Positions 36,904 through 46,730 of a DNA stretch of 64,000 bases are shown here, in pieces. Origin of the DNA: Berkiella_A sp963976875. GTDB lineage: Bacteria > Pseudomonadota > Gammaproteobacteria > Berkiellales > Berkiellaceae. Position numbers and translations under genes: made by a program. Below the pieces are notes generated by a model. The model saw only the letters and a list, made by a program, of their open reading frames with translations. It did not search any database and had not been told where the DNA came from. Within the stretch, counting starts at the first letter, position 1. Every line of letters begins with the position of its first letter. The stretch covers positions 12,490 through 76,489 of the forward strand of contig CAXBML010000013.1 of NCBI GenBank assembly GCA_963976875.1, read 5' to 3'.

Positions 36904-37383
36904 ATGTTTTTTCGTGTAGTCACATCTTCGGTTCTCGCATTCAGTTTATGCATCCCGCTTATCGCATCCGCCCATTCGGGCTCGAAACATGAAGTCAAAC
37001 GCGGCGACATAACCTATTATTACACAGCAAAAGGGCGCGTCTATGCTAAGAAGATAGATAATGTAAAATACTATCGATCTTCCCCAAAATACCTGACCAA
37101 GGTTTATCCTAGGCAAAGATATGATGCACGCAAACGTTACCCTTATTACTATAGGCATCGATATAATACCCGTTATGGATATTATCCCTACAACAGCACA
37201 CCTTATTACACTCAGTATGTTTATAAAAGTTATTCATATCCCTATCGATACTACCAATACAAACATTACAGAACTTATCCATATCATTGGAACTATCGAT
37301 ATAAAGCACCCCGCAATTATGAATATCGGTATTATCGAAATTCCAGCCCATATTATTATAGACAAAACTTTTATCGGCGGTAA
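36904..37383 (+). CDS. Tyrosine-rich secreted protein, paralogue 2
   Basis: This 159-residue protein has a signal peptide ending PLIASA and a mature start HSGSKHEVKRGD. The mature chain is Tyr/Arg-rich with near-repeats RYPYYYRHRYNTRYGYYP and YSYPYRYYQYKHYRTYPYH. The ATG at 36904 is chosen because GGTGG lies just upstream; a TTG five codons earlier lacks such a site and would add a non-signal-like start. Its parallel with the gene at 36179 (same GRVY(A/P)K motif near the N-terminus) shows tandem duplication with divergence. Function unknown. Confidence 0.75.
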   Translation: MFFRVVTSSVLAFSLCIPLIASAHSGSKHEVKRGDITYYYTAKGRVYAKKIDNVKYYRSSPKYLTKVYPRQRYDARKRYPYYYRHRYNTRYGYYPYNSTPYYTQYVYKSYSYPYRYYQYKHYRTYPYHWNYRYKAPRNYEYRYYRNSSPYYYRQNFYRR

Positions 37384-37407
37384 TCATCAATACCTATTAC
37401 TTAATGG

Positions 37408-38706
37408 CTAAAACCGCAAGCGTCTTCTTGAAGAAGAACTTGTGGGACTAGCGCCTGAAGCACCAGGAATGTTAATAGGCTTTGAGGTAGGTTTATGGGG
37501 CGTTGCAAATATAGCGACTCTCCTGCTGATAACCTCTTCTGCCACTCGCTCTATATCAGATCTTTGTGTCTCTTCATCACTTTCAGCTAATACACTTCTA
37601 ATGTCATCAGAAGATTTGGAGCGTGTTAGCGTTAAACCTGATAAAGCTGACACAAGGCTATCATCAGTCAGTGGAGACGCACCATCAACCGACCTGCTTA
37701 AAGTAAATTTTGACTTATTATCTTCTCTTTTGGCAAATAATCCTATCGTATATTGTCGCCAAGCTTCTTTCATTGACTCTAATTTTTCTAGTGGATAAGC
37801 AATTTTTGGCACAACCATCTCGCCTAAATTCTGCCATAAATGTGGATTTTGCGTCATCCAGGCCATAACAGCCCAAGGTGAGGCGATTGTTGAATCCAAT
37901 GGCAAATGAAATTTATATTCATCGACAAATTTTTCGATTTCTCCATACCTATCGAAACGCCATGCGGCCAATGAGCATGGGTATGCCCCATCAGATAATT
38001 CATTTGATTTAATTTGACCAAACTCCGCATATTGAAATCGGCTATTTGCACCTGCATAATATTGCTTATATCTTGCAGAAGGATTAAAGCGTTCTACCTC
38101 AGCTGCTGAGCTTGTTTTGTCACTTACCCACTCCACACTTAAATCTTTAACAGAGTAAACAGCATCTATGTTAAGTATTTCCTCAATATTAAAAGCAAGT
38201 GTAACTGCTTCAGAGCAATAAACACCTTCAGAGTAATTTGAGTCTTCATTAATCTTATAGGGAAACCCAGGGTGAGAAGCCATACCAACATAACGATAAA
38301 AATTATCAGCAAATTTTCCGGCGGCAGTCTCACACTGAGCAGTCCCACCATTTTTGGGATGGCAATGCCCGCGAGCATCAATGAAGTTGGCATAAATATC
38401 ATCATGCTTCTGATGACTAAAAGGCAGTCCATTATTCACCCAATAAAACATTCTTTTAGAAGCGCGGCTGGCCAGATTAAAATCTGTACAACGAAAAACT
38501 TGGTAAGGATAGTCAGTGTTTTTTAAGCGCGTCATCATCATAGAGTTATACGGCTCAGAAACAGCATGGCTAATAAAATGGGTATTATCTTTAAAGAGAC
38601 TATAAATAGCGACATGTTCAGGTTGTCCAAAGCTATTCATGAAAAAAATTATATCACCGGGAAGCAAATCTTTTGCATCGATATGTTGCGGGCCAGTTGC
38701 AGCCAT
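37408..38706 (-). CDS. Permuted NlpC/P60 (YiiX/LRAT-like) cysteine hydrolase, effector candidate
   Basis: In this 432-residue protein LLPGDIIFF is followed by PEHVAIYS (His31), and about 130 residues later comes GVYCSEAVTLAF (Cys164). This His-before-Cys order marks the circularly permuted NlpC/P60 group, which acts on amide or ester bonds of lipids or peptides. The C-terminal 100 residues are polar and low-complexity, ending in a run of Ser and Arg. There is no signal peptide. Cytosolic permuted NlpC proteins with disordered tails are plausible secreted effectors, but this is inference. It converges on the tyrosine-rich gene. Confidence 0.7.
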   Translation of the reverse strand: MAATGPQHIDAKDLLPGDIIFFMNSFGQPEHVAIYSLFKDNTHFISHAVSEPYNSMMMTRLKNTDYPYQVFRCTDFNLASRASKRMFYWVNNGLPFSHQKHDDIYANFIDARGHCHPKNGGTAQCETAAGKFADNFYRYVGMASHPGFPYKINEDSNYSEGVYCSEAVTLAFNIEEILNIDAVYSVKDLSVEWVSDKTSSAAEVERFNPSARYKQYYAGANSRFQYAEFGQIKSNELSDGAYPCSLAAWRFDRYGEIEKFVDEYKFHLPLDSTIASPWAVMAWMTQNPHLWQNLGEMVVPKIAYPLEKLESMKEAWRQYTIGLFAKREDNKSKFTLSRSVDGASPLTDDSLVSALSGLTLTRSKSSDDIRSVLAESDEETQRSDIERVAEEVISRRVAIFATPHKPTSKPINIPGASGASPTSSSSRRRLRF

Positions 38707-38858
38707 AAAATATTACCTACCACAATTAAAATAAAGTCAAGAAACTAAAAGTTCATTATATAACGACCAAGTTGGACTAGGCGAGAAAATAATGACAAAA
38801 CTTAAGGTCTAAAAGACTAAAGGTCGGAAAAAATGATACATGGGATAGTAGGAACGCC

Positions 38859-38876
38859 CCTCCCTAGATAGGGAGG
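38859..38876. repeat. Perfect hairpin downstream of the desaturase gene
   Basis: CCTCCCTA and TAGGGAGG are separated by two bases. The hairpin lies 16 bp after the desaturase stop (minus strand), where a terminator would be, but no T-run follows. Confidence 0.45.
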
Positions 38877-38891
38877 AGGTAGAAATATAAT

Positions 38892-39980
38892 TTAAAGACT
38901 AGCTGATTTAGCCTGCTTTAGTTCTAGCTGTTGCTTCGCCTCTTCAAAGGTCATCCAAACTTTATTCTCAAAATCATACAGTTTACATTTTTTAAATATA
39001 CCGCAAACATACCCCCACTTGAATTTATACTCATGGAAGTAAGCCCCATATTCTTTTTTCAATGCAGCAGCGGCTTGAGGCAAATTATAAAAGGGGATAC
39101 GTATATCTAAGTGATGAGGAATATGCGTCAAAATATTATGGGTTAATATTTTAGAAATTTTTGAGCAGTGGATAATCGTACTACAATATAACGCACCAAT
39201 AGAGTGAGACCATTCACTTTTAAGATCAAAAAATGGAATATCCGGATGCGTGTGATGCAAATAAACAAATATAGAAATAAAATAATTGAAAATAATAAAT
39301 GGCAATACGACGACAGCAATAACCCCGATAATACCACCAGCGAAAAAGTACCCCATAAGAGAGGCTATAATCGCATAGGCCAAAGAAAATAACTTACCGT
39401 TTCTATAATGACGACGCTGTTGCTTATCCTTACCTGGATTAAAACGAATCATGCCTTCCCACCAAACACGACGTAGATAATGAAAACCACAACTGAAAAA
39501 ATTTCGCTCTATGCGATAAAGCAAACGTTGGTATGTTGAAAGCGCTTGATATTGCTGAGGCGTGAGTGGGCGCCAAATCCAATCTATCGGCGAAAATGAG
39601 TTAAACCCATGATGGACCTTATTATGACCATAAGACCACATACGATATATGTTTAATGAAGGTAACATCGTTATCGTGCCTAATAGCTCAGAAACCTTTG
39701 CGCTTTTAAATAAGGCGCCATGCGCAGCGTCATGGCCCCACACAAACATAGTTGCTGTAGCAGTCCCAGAAACAAGTGCCCCAACCAACTTTACCCACAG
39801 CACAGGACTTGAAAAAATCAGCACCATGCCAGAAGAAAAAAATAAGAGATCAAAAATAAACCAGAAGAAGGTTTTGTACATTGAGCGTTTATAACACACC
39901 TGAGGGATAGCTTTGCGCGCCTCAGCCGTTTTAATTTTCTTTATTTGAGCCCATGGTTGGCTAGATTCAGTTGTGTTCAC
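38892..39980 (-). CDS. Membrane fatty acid desaturase
   Basis: The 362-residue multispanning protein has the three histidine boxes of the di-iron desaturase/hydroxylase superfamily: HDAAH (83-87), HNKVHH (119-124) and HIPHH (286-290), plus an accessory HHTHP at about 242. Hydrophobic spans lie at about 38-80 and 200-245. It should introduce double bonds into membrane acyl chains, or hydroxylate a lipid, using an external electron donor. No reductase gene is adjacent. It stands alone between two effector-like genes. Confidence 0.88.
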   Translation of the reverse strand: MNTTESSQPWAQIKKIKTAEARKAIPQVCYKRSMYKTFFWFIFDLLFFSSGMVLIFSSPVLWVKLVGALVSGTATATMFVWGHDAAHGALFKSAKVSELLGTITMLPSLNIYRMWSYGHNKVHHGFNSFSPIDWIWRPLTPQQYQALSTYQRLLYRIERNFFSCGFHYLRRVWWEGMIRFNPGKDKQQRRHYRNGKLFSLAYAIIASLMGYFFAGGIIGVIAVVVLPFIIFNYFISIFVYLHHTHPDIPFFDLKSEWSHSIGALYCSTIIHCSKISKILTHNILTHIPHHLDIRIPFYNLPQAAAALKKEYGAYFHEYKFKWGYVCGIFKKCKLYDFENKVWMTFEEAKQQLELKQAKSASL

Positions 39981-40214
39981 TATATATATACCTCAAGTAA
40001 TGAGTCGCGATTATAACAAATCCCTTTGGCTTTTGTCAGCTACCAGTCTGCGACAATAGTAAAACTATTTTTTGATTCATTTATAACTCTGAAACAACGA
40101 TTTTAAGTGTATCCACAAGTTTTAATCACTCGATTATCATTACGCGCAATGCATTTTAACTTATTGATAAATAATGGTTATTTACCATATATCTGATAAC
40201 TAGGTCAGTTTATC

Positions 40215-41138
40215 GTGAGTAACTGTTCACTTGCTAAAGCTGCTGGTAACATGTTTGTTAACTTAATCAATAAAACCGGATTACAAACAATGTTAAATTA
40301 TATATGGCACCCAAGCAGACAAGAAAAAGAAATTAAAGAAACTGAGTTACAAGACTTTACTGGACACTCTCGTGATTATCAAGATCAAGATAGTAACAGC
40401 CTAGATATATCTGATTTTGAAATTATTCCAGATGATGACATTATCTCTGCAATGCCTAATGCTGAAGACAGAGAAGTCTTACGTGAACTACGTAACACTC
40501 TCGCTAAAATAGACTTAGCTAAAATTGAAAGTGAAGATGCATTAGTCGATTTTATTGTCAATTTCGCGAGCGATCGCGGCAAGACGATTAATCGCCAAGG
40601 CATCCGAGACTATTTTAAAGCTACCGGTCTAGAATTAGATAAGCTATTAAGTGACGCCAAATCAGGGCAATACACTAAATCAGAAATAGCAATGCGCATC
40701 GGATTAACGATTGCTGGTGTGGTTGCCGTACATTGGTTTGCAGGCCCTGCTGCTGCAGTGGCTGCAAGGAGTATTTACTCTGGTGCTTACGGTACTATAT
40801 GGGGCATCCCTTCTGCATGGAACCCTCTATACTGGGCGGCCTACTTACCTGGGCGCGAACACTTTGGACACTTAGCCTATAATTGGGCCCCTTGGATGAT
40901 TAATACTGCTGGTGTTTGGGCTTATAACAAAACTGTTGATGCTGCTAAATATACTAGCAATACGGTTCTAAATGCTTATCAATGGGCTGTGCAAACAGAA
41001 AAAAGCTCTGAAGATAAACCAGATATAGTGTCTGATCATCGAGATACCTATATTGACACCGACTTTGCCGCGCTGAATGAGCAAATGGATTCATTATCAC
41101 TTGATGAGAAGCCGCGCCTATTCACAAATAAAGTATAA
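40215..41138 (+). CDS. Hypothetical protein with central hydrophobic region, effector candidate
   Basis: The 307-residue protein starts at GTG. It has a polar acidic first half (DISDFEIIPDDDIISAMPNA, a helical segment to residue 150) and a hydrophobic Gly/Ala/Trp-rich stretch at about 157-240 (IGLTIAGVVAVHWFAGPAAA, WNPLYWAAYLP). A polar tail follows (SLSDEKP type). There is no signal peptide or recognised domain. Central membrane-inserting segments without a signal are common in effectors that dock on host membranes; this is an inference from layout only. Confidence 0.6.
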   Translation: MSNCSLAKAAGNMFVNLINKTGLQTMLNYIWHPSRQEKEIKETELQDFTGHSRDYQDQDSNSLDISDFEIIPDDDIISAMPNAEDREVLRELRNTLAKIDLAKIESEDALVDFIVNFASDRGKTINRQGIRDYFKATGLELDKLLSDAKSGQYTKSEIAMRIGLTIAGVVAVHWFAGPAAAVAARSIYSGAYGTIWGIPSAWNPLYWAAYLPGREHFGHLAYNWAPWMINTAGVWAYNKTVDAAKYTSNTVLNAYQWAVQTEKSSEDKPDIVSDHRDTYIDTDFAALNEQMDSLSLDEKPRLFTNKV

Positions 41139-41160
41139 TAATCAAACTTGAAAAACAGAG

Positions 41161-41190
41161 TAAAGCGCTAAATACATAGCGCTTTATTTG
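41161..41190. terminator. Bidirectional terminator between convergent genes
   Basis: A perfect 10-bp inverted repeat TAAAGCGCTA / TAGCGCTTTA (41161-41170, 41177-41186) with a 6-nt loop is followed by TTTG on the plus strand and, on the minus strand, by CTCTGTTTTT. It serves both the gene ending at 41138 and nhaA. Confidence 0.75.
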
Positions 41191-41222
41191 TTGATTAATC
41201 ATAGTTTTTGGAAATACTTTAC

Positions 41223-42626
41223 TTAATCTGGCGTTATTTCATTTACTTTTCTAGAATATAAAAACAAAAATACATACCCAACGACAGCGGCTGTTATTGA
41301 CGCGGAAAATATACCTGTCTTAACATAAACAATATCCGGGCTCTGACCAAATCCCATTTCGGCAATAAAGATAGACATCGTAAAACCTATTCCGGCTAAA
41401 AGAGACAACCCAATGACATGCCCAAATTTCATTCCAGTAGGCAAAACACCAACTTTAAACCTACAGATGAGCCAAGTAAATAAACTTATACCAATCAACT
41501 TCCCTGCTAAAAGCGAAATAAAAGTATTTTGTGCCAAAGAATGCTCAAAAGCAAAATGAACTTTTTCCAGCGAAACAGGGATACCCGTATTGGTTAATGC
41601 AAAAATTGGCAAAACAAATATAAAGATAGAAGGTTGAATCAAATGTTGTAGCCTTGATAATGGCGATGCAGACTTAATCGCTAAGCTTTCTACTTTTTCT
41701 ATAATCGCTTGCTTCTCATCATCTTCAACAATAGTCGTTTCTTGATTGATTTCTTTTTTTCTTAACTTAGAGGTCAATTTTTCTATTTTTTGAATGAATC
41801 GTTTTGGACCTGTCTTGGGCCTGGCAGGTATCGTTAGTGCAACCAAAACACCAGCGATAGTACCATGCAGCCCTGCCTTTTCAACAAAAAACCAAGTCAA
41901 AATTCCTAATAAAAAATAAGGTACAAACTTTCTTATTCCAACCATATTAATAAACAAAAGTGTCAATAGGGCACAAGTTGCCATTAATATAAAAAAAGGA
42001 TCAGGTGGATTAGTATAAAAAAGTGCTAATACGGTAATCGCACCGATGTCATCAATAACAGCCAGAGCCGCAATAAAGCTAAATATACTTCTAGGAAGCC
42101 TATGTTTTAAAAGCGCCAGTACACCTAATGCAAATGCTGTGTCTGTCGCTATGGGAACTCCCCACCCCTTAAGGTCATACTGGTCAGGTGACAAATAAAC
42201 AAATATTAAAGCAGGCACAATCATCCCACCCAATGCTGCAAAAATAACGGTATTACGAACATTTGATCTACCTAGCTCACCAGCAATAAACTCTCTTTTC
42301 ACTTCAAGCCCGAGGAAGAAGAAAAATAAAGCCATTAAAAAATCATTTACAAAATGTTTTAAAGAAATGGTGGGTGAGTACGAGCCTAAAGTAATCCCAA
42401 GATGGTAATTTTGAAATACTTTATATGAATCACCAAAATAATCAAAAGAAGCCCATATAATTGCAATTATAGCAAACATAACTAAAAGGACACTTGTTGT
42501 GATTTGGTTCACAATAAAGTCACCGAATGACTCTAACGGCCCTTGAAGCTTTTTTTCTATTGGAGTGTGATATTTGTGGTGCTCTTCTTCACCTTTAGGT
42601 GTTTGGAAGATATCTCCATCGCTCAT
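41223..42626 (-). CDS. nhaA: Na+/H+ antiporter NhaA
   Basis: This 467-residue protein has about 12 membrane spans. The family core is present: LKHFVNDFLMALFFFFLGLEVKRE, then GWGVPIATDTAFALGVLALL with the paired Asp of the ion site, AVIDDIGAITVLALFYT, and GIGFTMSIFIAEMGFG near the end. It exchanges Na+ for H+ for pH and salt balance. A charged cytoplasmic insertion of about 50 residues (KKEINQETTIVEDDEKQ) splits the protein between TM8 and TM9 and makes it longer than the E. coli enzyme (388). Confidence 0.95.
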   Translation of the reverse strand: MSDGDIFQTPKGEEEHHKYHTPIEKKLQGPLESFGDFIVNQITTSVLLVMFAIIAIIWASFDYFGDSYKVFQNYHLGITLGSYSPTISLKHFVNDFLMALFFFFLGLEVKREFIAGELGRSNVRNTVIFAALGGMIVPALIFVYLSPDQYDLKGWGVPIATDTAFALGVLALLKHRLPRSIFSFIAALAVIDDIGAITVLALFYTNPPDPFFILMATCALLTLLFINMVGIRKFVPYFLLGILTWFFVEKAGLHGTIAGVLVALTIPARPKTGPKRFIQKIEKLTSKLRKKEINQETTIVEDDEKQAIIEKVESLAIKSASPLSRLQHLIQPSIFIFVLPIFALTNTGIPVSLEKVHFAFEHSLAQNTFISLLAGKLIGISLFTWLICRFKVGVLPTGMKFGHVIGLSLLAGIGFTMSIFIAEMGFGQSPDIVYVKTGIFSASITAAVVGYVFLFLYSRKVNEITPD

Positions 42627-42897
42627 AACGGCTCCTTAAAATACACTGACTACAACTAAATTATACACATTTATAATTTTATTTGCAGTGCATAAACAAT
42701 AAGATTTTATAAAGCTTAATTAAGTGATGTCATTGATACCCGTTTATTTTGGGAGGAGATTGACTGACTTCCCTACTTTTCAGAAAAACCTTGTTTAAAT
42801 AATATTTTCACTTACCTTGTTTTTTTTCAGCATTAACAAAAGATAATGATTAGTGTAAAGGCTAATTTAAATAAATTAATCCTTTCAACCTTATTAT

Positions 42898-43284
42898 TTA
42901 AACGCTCTGAAATATTTTTTTCTTTGCCGTATCTATTGTTTTATCTATGTGAGTCGCTTTTGTGATAGATTGATATAACATCAAAGCGGTTGCCCCGCAA
43001 GAGACAGCCACACTCAGTGGCGTTTCTTCACCGGTTATAGTCCGATATGATGAATAACTGAACACCATTAATTTCACAGCCTCTTTCATAGCTTTATGAT
43101 TAATGTTCTCAAGCTCAACTTTTGGCTCTGTTGCCCTTATCCCTTTGTCATATTGGAAGACTTGTCTTTCTAATTCAACTTTAGTCCCGAAAACTTGTGT
43201 TAATTTATACGCGCCTGTCACAGTTGACAGATATAAACAACCCTGACGAATCAAGTTAAAAATCCCTAATACGGCATCCAACAC
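42898..43284 (-). CDS. Hypothetical protein between two antiporter genes
   Basis: This 128-residue protein has a moderately hydrophobic N-terminus (MLDAVLGIFNLIRQGCLYLS), a polar centre and a second hydrophobic stretch (LSVAVSCGATALMLYQSITK). No family is recognised. It is in the same orientation as both antiporters but separated by about 270 bp from nhaA and 54 bp from the CPA1 gene, so a link to transport is not established. Confidence 0.6.
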   Translation of the reverse strand: MLDAVLGIFNLIRQGCLYLSTVTGAYKLTQVFGTKVELERQVFQYDKGIRATEPKVELENINHKAMKEAVKLMVFSYSSYRTITGEETPLSVAVSCGATALMLYQSITKATHIDKTIDTAKKKIFQSV

Positions 43285-43338
43285 ACTAACTACTCCTATA
43301 GTTCAATGGTGTGATTAAATTAAAATGACCCTCTAAAG

Positions 43339-45450
43339 TCAACCCTGTGGGTCTTTTATGATTTTATAGCTGACGCTTAAATTTAATTCTTGCATTTTTT
43401 CTTCAACATGCTGAATCATTTTCTTAGTCTCCATTTCATCTAGCAATCCCGACTCTACTAATTGTTTAATGATATTACGTTTTTTATACAACATAGAACG
43501 ACTTGCAGCATAAGTTTCGACCGTACTCAAAATCTCTGGAAATTTTAAGCGCATATTATTGATATGGGTAAAAGTTATTTTTTTATTTTTGTTTATTTCT
43601 TCAATAATATCATTTGTTGTTTGAATGTCCGGAGCTATGGCTGGCAAAATTTTTATCATATCATCCTGGGCTTGTAAAAATCCTTTCGCAATTTCATAGC
43701 CTATGGATAAACGTAAAAAGGAGTAATCTGATATGTGTGAACCCAAAATAGGTATGTTTTTGAATTTCACTAAAATATTTGGAAGCGTCCAAAAACGCAC
43801 CAAACTCGGACGTGGTGAAATAGTCAAACCATCATCCAACGCATGCTCAACAGACTTGACTAATAGTCTTGTTGCCGTGTTGCCTAGCATACCACTATTT
43901 AACTGTGACCAATAATTTCTTTTTTCTATTTCTAGTATACGTTTTTGACATGCTTTAACCAAATCTTCTTCTCTGACTTGAAGTAAAGCAGCCCCCTCCT
44001 CTCTAATATCTACTGTATTAATAGCATCATCTATTCCCGCAGCAGATTCTACCTTTGACCAATCTGCGTCTTGCAAAATGTCATTTTCTTTTAGTACTGG
44101 ATAGTACTCTCTCAAAGCCTCATCAATTTTAAGTTTAGCCCTTCTAACTGTTAAAAATCTGGCGGTTGATAGCTTGTCTAAATCTAACCATTTTATGACT
44201 GACAGCATTGTTGTACCATTGATCACAATTGTTAAAATAACAATACCGGCTGTAAAGAATAAAATCTGATCGCCTAGTTCAGCTGAAAACCTAGGATCTT
44301 GAATGAAAGCAAGCGCCAAGGTCAACCCAACAACCCCTCTTAAGCCACCCCACGTTAAAACAATCGCTTTAGATTGGTCAAAATCAGTACTGAGCCTCTT
44401 TAAGACTGGGTAAAACAAACCAATGGAAAAAGCCCGAACCAACATCAAAATAATATACAAAACACCTAACATTAGCCACATTTCAAGATTATTAAAGCCA
44501 ACCCTATGTCCAATAACAATTCCCACAATTAGAAATATAATTGTTTCTGCCATATAGCTCATCATGCCCCAAAATCGATGTAAAAAACCTGAAACTTCAG
44601 GAGATACTTTAGTACGACCATACCCAGCTAATACTATGGCAGAAGTGACAACTGCAACAACCCCCGAAACGTGAAATACATGCTCTGCGATTAAAAATGA
44701 GGAAAATGCGCAAATAATTGAAATTGATATTTCAATCATGGGATCATTAAAGACCCTGCTCCACCAAAAGATAGTCACCAATCCTATTATGAAGCCTATA
44801 AACATACCTGAGCACACCACGATGATAAACTCTACAGCGACATTCGACAATGAGAATGAAAGCTCAGGGTTGGTTGCTAAGAAATAGAAAATTGAGAAAA
44901 ATACAATGGCAGTACCATCATTTAATAAAGATTCACCTTCAATAAGTGTCTCTAACCTTTTGCCAGAGCTAATTTCTTTTAACAGAGCCACAACAGCAAC
45001 AGGATCGGTCGCACTAATTAATGCAGCAAACATTAGACATATAGGCCAGGTCCAATCCCAAGGAAAAATATACTTTATAATCCCAGCTGTTAACGTGATG
45101 CAAATAATGAGTGTTGGTACAGCTAATATCGAAATTTGCGTAAATAATCTTTTAAAAACATGAGTATCAAGAGAAAAAGCAGATTCAAAAATTAATATGG
45201 GTAAAAATATGAATAATACTAATTTCGGTTCAATCTCACCTACGAGGGCACTTATTTGCACCAATAAATTAGTAGGGTGAGAAGCTGTTAAAAAGTTACC
45301 AAGCAAACCCATTAAAAGGCCAATAGCTAATAACACCACAGTGTAGGGTACATTAGATTTTTTAAGAAACTGCCTCGTTATTCCGCCAATAAATAATGAA
45401 CAAGAGATAAATGTTAGAATCAATATGCCTGTATGGCTACTCTCTAGCAT
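43339..45450 (-). CDS. Cation/proton antiporter, CPA1 (NhaP-type) family with long cytoplasmic tail
   Basis: The 703-residue protein has about 12 membrane spans in residues 1-430, with the CPA1 landmarks LFIFLPILIFESAFSLD, ISATDPVAVVALLKE and EGESLLNDGTAIVFF, and GGLRGVVGLTLALAF in TM11. A soluble tail of about 270 residues follows, mostly helical and charged. The eukaryote-like NHE or SOS1 type of layout also occurs in bacteria. It should exchange Na+ or K+ for protons. It is the second antiporter in 4 kb. Confidence 0.9.
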   Translation of the reverse strand: MLESSHTGILILTFISCSLFIGGITRQFLKKSNVPYTVVLLAIGLLMGLLGNFLTASHPTNLLVQISALVGEIEPKLVLFIFLPILIFESAFSLDTHVFKRLFTQISILAVPTLIICITLTAGIIKYIFPWDWTWPICLMFAALISATDPVAVVALLKEISSGKRLETLIEGESLLNDGTAIVFFSIFYFLATNPELSFSLSNVAVEFIIVVCSGMFIGFIIGLVTIFWWSRVFNDPMIEISISIICAFSSFLIAEHVFHVSGVVAVVTSAIVLAGYGRTKVSPEVSGFLHRFWGMMSYMAETIIFLIVGIVIGHRVGFNNLEMWLMLGVLYIILMLVRAFSIGLFYPVLKRLSTDFDQSKAIVLTWGGLRGVVGLTLALAFIQDPRFSAELGDQILFFTAGIVILTIVINGTTMLSVIKWLDLDKLSTARFLTVRRAKLKIDEALREYYPVLKENDILQDADWSKVESAAGIDDAINTVDIREEGAALLQVREEDLVKACQKRILEIEKRNYWSQLNSGMLGNTATRLLVKSVEHALDDGLTISPRPSLVRFWTLPNILVKFKNIPILGSHISDYSFLRLSIGYEIAKGFLQAQDDMIKILPAIAPDIQTTNDIIEEINKNKKITFTHINNMRLKFPEILSTVETYAASRSMLYKKRNIIKQLVESGLLDEMETKKMIQHVEEKMQELNLSVSYKIIKDPQG

Positions 45451-46354
45451 TTCATTATCCTTTCTATTATTTTATTGTTGGTGTGATGGTGCTGTTAAAT
45501 TTAACATCAAACTTTCATAATATAAAACTTGATTGCAAATTAGTTTGCTAGACAACCTAACATTAAGTAGCATCTTTTATATTTTGTCCATCAACTATAT
45601 GAGAAATTGGTTGCGTTTTTTACACGAGACAAAGTCTTATTTGCTTCCTTGTCTTCCCTTGCCGTTTTGTGGATATGATAGATAATCAGTTGTTCGCCAT
45701 TGGAATTAAATAACTTTTCCTGTTCAATCTCTCTATAATTACAAATACCGAATAACATTGAATCTATTGCTCAGAAATATTCCCAAACAAGCAACTTTAA
45801 TGGCTTGACACCCTCTAATAAAAGCTCAACATAAAAGGGACAATTTACTCATATATTTGGACGTTCAAGTGACAAAAAAAAAACAAGAGGCATTTATTAA
45901 TGATATTTTTACATAGTTAGGAAGTCAAAAACGCACCGGTAAAACTTCTGAAGATCAAATGCGCTTAATATCAATAGGGTCAAAATAGCTATCATAGTAT
46001 AATGTTTTTGAGCCACACATTGATGTCACCTGATCAGTTTACATTTCACTTGAAACTTACTGCATTTTATCTTGATAAGAACAACTCATATTAATAAAAC
46101 GCTTACTGAAGTATTCTCAATAAATTCTCTTATCAGCGTCTCATTAAAATGACTGCAATACATCTCAGATAAAATAATTTATCACCCCTTATCTTTTATT
46201 AATTTCACTTTATATTCATAAATCAACCAGTAAGTTTATATAAAGCGCTATATATAGACTAGCCAGCATTTATTTAGTTACTCGACTATGTTTCTCATTA
46301 AAAAATAATCGTGCATCAAGGATTTCTCAGATAAATGGTTGTTTTAAGAAGATT
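45451..46354. other. Long non-coding stretch with gene debris
   Basis: No intact gene is visible in about 900 bp. A plus-strand trace from a GTG at about 45870 reads VTKKKQEAFINDIFT, a stop, LGSQKRTGKTSEDQMRLISI and a further stop, which looks like a decayed reading frame. The rest is AT-rich and featureless until the hairpin at 46355. Confidence 0.4.
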
Positions 46355-46383
46355 GATGGTAGTTGGAAAACTATCATCTTTTG
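46355..46383 (+). terminator. Terminator-like hairpin upstream of the double-glycine peptide gene
   Basis: GATGGTAGTT (46355-46364) pairs with AACTATCATC (46369-46378), 10 bp with one G-T pair, around a GGAA loop, and TTTTTG-like bases follow. No gene ends just upstream, so it could end a small RNA or act as a leader element for the gene 90 bp downstream. Confidence 0.45.
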
Positions 46384-46472
46384 TCGCCTTTATTTACAAT
46401 ATCTCTTCTTTTGGGGACATAGCGTCATCAAAAAATACGTTTATATAATTATCATGCATAAGAGGTTTTACT

Positions 46473-46700
46473 ATGCAACAACTAACCAATCTTCAATTAT
46501 CACAAGTTTCTGGTGGCGTAGCGCAAGAAGTTCAAGAATTTGTTCCTGCTGCAATTCCTGGTTATGAATTAATCGGTTGGCAGCAAGTACTAACAGGGTT
46601 TGACACCACCTCATGGGAAGAAAAAGGATGGTTTTTCACCTCATATCATGTTGAAAAAACACCTATATATGAATTCACGCCAATTTTTGCAGGCATGTAA
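46473..46700 (+). CDS. Double-glycine leader peptide precursor (bacteriocin-type)
   Basis: The 75-residue precursor has leader MQQLTNLQLSQVSGG, followed by a 60-residue mature part beginning VAQEVQEFVP. The leader fits the consensus of peptides cleaved and exported by PCAT/ComA-type ABC transporters: Leu at -12 and -7, hydrophobic at -4, and Gly-Gly at -2/-1. The mature peptide is acidic and aromatic (four Trp), with no Cys, so it is neither a lanthipeptide nor disulfide-bonded. AAGAGG precedes the ATG. No transporter or immunity gene is identified nearby; the next gene encodes a membrane-anchored protein 30 bp on. It could be a bacteriocin, a signalling peptide or a host-directed toxin. Confidence 0.72.
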   Translation: MQQLTNLQLSQVSGGVAQEVQEFVPAAIPGYELIGWQQVLTGFDTTSWEEKGWFFTSYHVEKTPIYEFTPIFAGM

Positions 46701-46730
46701 TTAATAGACAACATTAAAAAGGAAAAACAA

